Below are positions 61,912 to 64,000 of a stretch of 64,000 bases of DNA, one piece after another (within the stretch, counting starts at the first letter, position 1; each line of letters starts with the position of its first letter). The translations under genes were made by a program, and so were the position numbers. The notes under the pieces were generated by a model. That model worked only from the letters and a program-made list of their open reading frames with translations. It did no database searches and was not told where the DNA came from. Origin of the DNA: Lasioglossum baleicum (lineage: Eukaryota > Arthropoda > Insecta > Hymenoptera > Halictidae); NCBI RefSeq assembly GCF_051020765.1, contig NW_027469125.1, forward strand, positions 248,001-312,000, given 5' to 3'.

Positions 61912-64000
61912 TTAATTTTGTGACTTGACCGGCAGCGGGCAAATCTGGGTTATAGGTCGTTTCAATTCACCGTCCACGGTACGCACGGTGACAACGCGGA
62001 CCTTTTCGTCCGGGCCAGGATGTAACTGAGTAATGCGCGCGAGTTGCCACTTAGAAGGGGGAAGTAAAGAATTTTTTAAAAGAACAAGTTCATTTACGCT
62101 CAAGTTTGCGCGATCCTGCTGCCACTTTCGACGTTGATGCAACGTATGTAGATAGTCAGAGGACCACGAACGCCAGATTTGTTCGGTAATTTTTCTGACT
62201 TGTTGCCATCGGTCAAGTCTATTCGGATTTATCTCCAAAGCGGATTCCTCTGGAACCGCGATAAGTGGCCGCCCGATAATAAAATGACCGGGTGTCAGCG
62301 CCGATAGATCGGTAGGTTCGTCGGTAAGAGCGGAAATCGGACGAGAGTTCAAACATGCCTCGACCTGGCATAAGACGGTAGAAAACTCAGTTTGAGATAA
62401 AGTATGCGCTCCCACTGCTCGCTTTAAGTGATACTTGGCGCTTTTTACTCCAGCCTCCCAGAGTCCACCAAAATGAGGAGCGGAAGGGGGGATGAATTTC
62501 CAGGTGATCCCGTCATTAGCCAGCAAGTTTTTGAGCGAAGGATCAGACAGGAGAACTTGAAAGGTTTGCTTCAATTCACGATCGGCACCACGGAAGTTCG
62601 TGCCGTTGTCAGAGTACAAGTTAGTAGGAAGCCCTCGGCGACTGACGAATCGTCTAAAGGCAGCTAAAAAGGCAGCGGTGGAGGAATCTTCGACAAGTTC
62701 GAGATGCACCGCTTTGGTAGCAAGGCATACGAACACTGCGAAGTAATATTTTCTCGTCTTTTGACCTCTACCGACAATTGGAAGTATGTGAATTGGACCG
62801 GCATAGTCCAGCCCAGTATGGGAAAATGGAGCCGAGGGAGTGACTCTAAAGTTTGGAAGGTCTCCCATCAGCTGAGTAGCAGCTTGCGCCCTTTGCCGAA
62901 TACAGGGAATGCATCGATGTATGTGGGCGCGTACTAAGGATCTAGCCGAAATTATCCAATATTGTTGCCGAAGAACTCGAAGAGTTAACTGCACGCCTCC
63001 ATGGAGAGTGCGCTTGTGTACATGATCGATTAGAAGTTCCGAAATTCGGTGTTTCGGCAATATAATTGGATGTTTTTCTTCATAGCTTAGAGCGGCATGC
63101 TCGAGCCGCCCGCCAAGCCGAATTAATGAATCTTTCCCGAGGATGGGATGTAAAGCAATAAGCGAGCTGGATTTCGGAACCGGTGCATGATCCTTTAAAA
63201 ATTTGATTTCAGCATGAAAGTTTTTCTTTTGAACGTAAGACATCCAATACAGAGAAGCATTTCGTATCTCGGCAGCAGATAAAGACAGTGAATGGTACAG
63301 CGAGCAAGTAGACGACATACGTAGTTTTTTACAAGAATTCTGGGCGAATCGAAGTATATATGCAGTGACTCGACAGAGTCGCGTCCAGCTTGAGTATTGA
63401 TATAGAAGATCCCATTCAGGGTGTGTCGACAGTAGTTGAACCTGTATTTTACGAGATTCAGATGAGGCGATTTCTCGTGAGTCTAGCTCTTCGCTATTCG
63501 ACCGAGTGTGATCAGGCCAGAAAACGGATGGACGAGATAACCAATCCGGTCCAGACCACCACAGCTTATGAGTAGCGAATTCAGAGACGGAGATACCTCG
63601 CGAGGCGCAATCAGCTGGGTTTTCTTGAGAACGTACATGTTGCCACTTTACCTGCGGAAGCCGAGTTTGGATCTCGGATACGCGATTTGCGACGTATGTA
63701 TTCCAAGTAGAAGGATGTTGTCTAAGCCAGGCTAAGACGACGGTGGAATCTGTCCATCCGTAAATGCGAGATGATGGAAGTTTTAAGGATGACGAAGTCC
63801 ACTCAAGCAGTCGGGTTACTAGTACGGCAGCGTTTAATTCCAAGCGAGGAATGCTGATAGTTTTGAGAGGAGCTACTTTACTTTTAGCAGTCAGCAGAGT
63901 AACTTGTATATCCGAAAGGGAATGAAGAACTCTCAAATAAACTACCGCGGCGTAGGCACAATGTGACGCATCGGCAAAGCCGTGTAATTCGATCGCGATA
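61912..64000 (-). CDS. BEL/Pao pol, RNase H and integrase part, intact, 5' end outside
   Basis: The frame is open from the window edge to a TAA at 61912. RNase H: LHGFADASHCAYAAVVYLRV, then TLLTAKSKVAPLKTISIPRL and GWTDSTVVLAWLRQHPSTW. Integrase zinc region: HKRTLHGGVQLT with CIPCIRQRAQ. Core: GLDYAGPI, NLYSDNGTNFRGA and FGGLWEAGVKSAKYHLKR. It ends with KRPITQICPLPVKSQN. No stop or frame break is present in these 2.1 kb, unlike the neighbouring BEL. The start codon, gag, protease and RT lie beyond 64000. Confidence 0.92.
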   Translation of the reverse strand, partial: IAIELHGFADASHCAYAAVVYLRVLHSLSDIQVTLLTAKSKVAPLKTISIPRLELNAAVLVTRLLEWTSSSLKLPSSRIYGWTDSTVVLAWLRQHPSTWNTYVANRVSEIQTRLPQVKWQHVRSQENPADCASRGISVSEFATHKLWWSGPDWLSRPSVFWPDHTRSNSEELDSREIASSESRKIQVQLLSTHPEWDLLYQYSSWTRLCRVTAYILRFAQNSCKKLRMSSTCSLYHSLSLSAAEIRNASLYWMSYVQKKNFHAEIKFLKDHAPVPKSSSLIALHPILGKDSLIRLGGRLEHAALSYEEKHPIILPKHRISELLIDHVHKRTLHGGVQLTLRVLRQQYWIISARSLVRAHIHRCIPCIRQRAQAATQLMGDLPNFRVTPSAPFSHTGLDYAGPIHILPIVGRGQKTRKYYFAVFVCLATKAVHLELVEDSSTAAFLAAFRRFVSRRGLPTNLYSDNGTNFRGADRELKQTFQVLLSDPSLKNLLANDGITWKFIPPSAPHFGGLWEAGVKSAKYHLKRAVGAHTLSQTEFSTVLCQVEACLNSRPISALTDEPTDLSALTPGHFIIGRPLIAVPEESALEINPNRLDRWQQVRKITEQIWRSWSSDYLHTLHQRRKWQQDRANLSVNELVLLKNSLLPPSKWQLARITQLHPGPDEKVRVVTVRTVDGELKRPITQICPLPVKSQN

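Larger units (their letters stand above)
61288..64000 (-). mobile_element. Second BEL/Pao element, partial (continues beyond the window)
   Basis: On the minus strand, pol coding (64000 to 61912) is followed by 290 bp, the tract GCAAGGCGGGCGGTA and a 3' LTR. It is a different lineage from the element at 54681, since their integrases agree in motifs but differ at most other positions. Confidence 0.85.

Overview
The window looks like arthropod, probably insect, nuclear DNA from a repeat-rich region. I recognise no host gene. Almost everything that can be assigned is a mobile element, many of them nested. The grounds for an insect are the element types together: BEL/Pao, a Jockey-like LINE, hAT, pogo, a Helitron remnant, a Penelope GIY-YIG remnant, and a Maverick/Polinton with spliced genes. 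The species cannot be read from the sequence.

Layout. 37-2594: a fold-back element whose arms hold 143-bp tandem repeats (3 copies left, 7 right). 2686-4380: Helitron helicase remnant, a short repeat that recurs inverted at 51.7 kb, and a second Helitron-type end. 4634-5515: probable solo LTR. About 5.8-11.65 kb: a Jockey-like LINE with intact ORF1 and broken ORF2, interrupted by about 1.1 kb of foreign DNA. 11871-23842: a very large inverted repeat (two arms of about 5.44 kb, spacer about 1.09 kb) holding a Gypsy remnant, a hAT transposon and part of a hAT-like transposon whose complete but decayed copy runs out to 26055. 26.05-27.25 kb: LTR-like and Penelope remnants. 27249-27774 and 45182-45752: one LTR split by the Maverick.

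27775-45175: a 17.4-kb Maverick/Polinton with CCAGTT target duplications and terminal inverted repeats of about 0.8 kb. Leftward genes are a BIR protein, an unknown 178-residue protein, a frame-broken major capsid protein, a small protein, penton, and a phospholipase A2-like/adenain-type protease fusion. Rightward genes are the packaging ATPase, a DUF8207-like protein, two small proteins and integrase. Leftward again are a spliced unknown protein, a protein-primed DNA polymerase in two exons, and two small genes. Together they form a virus-like set for replication, integration and virion building, but the capsid gene is damaged.

46122-48618: pogo/Tigger element with an internally deleted transposase. 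48757-50516: 203-bp inverted repeats with tRNA-like promoter boxes flanking a minus-strand LTR fragment. That fragment carries an array of hairpins with a near-invariant six-base loop (49904-50146), which I consider the most unusual signal in the window. 50.8-54.7 kb: nested LTRs and a retroelement leader with a lysine-tRNA-type primer site. 54681-60996: a very young full-length BEL/Pao element (LTRs with one visible difference, CCGTG target duplication) already broken in integrase. 61288-64000: a second BEL/Pao element on the minus strand, open reading frame intact to the window edge.
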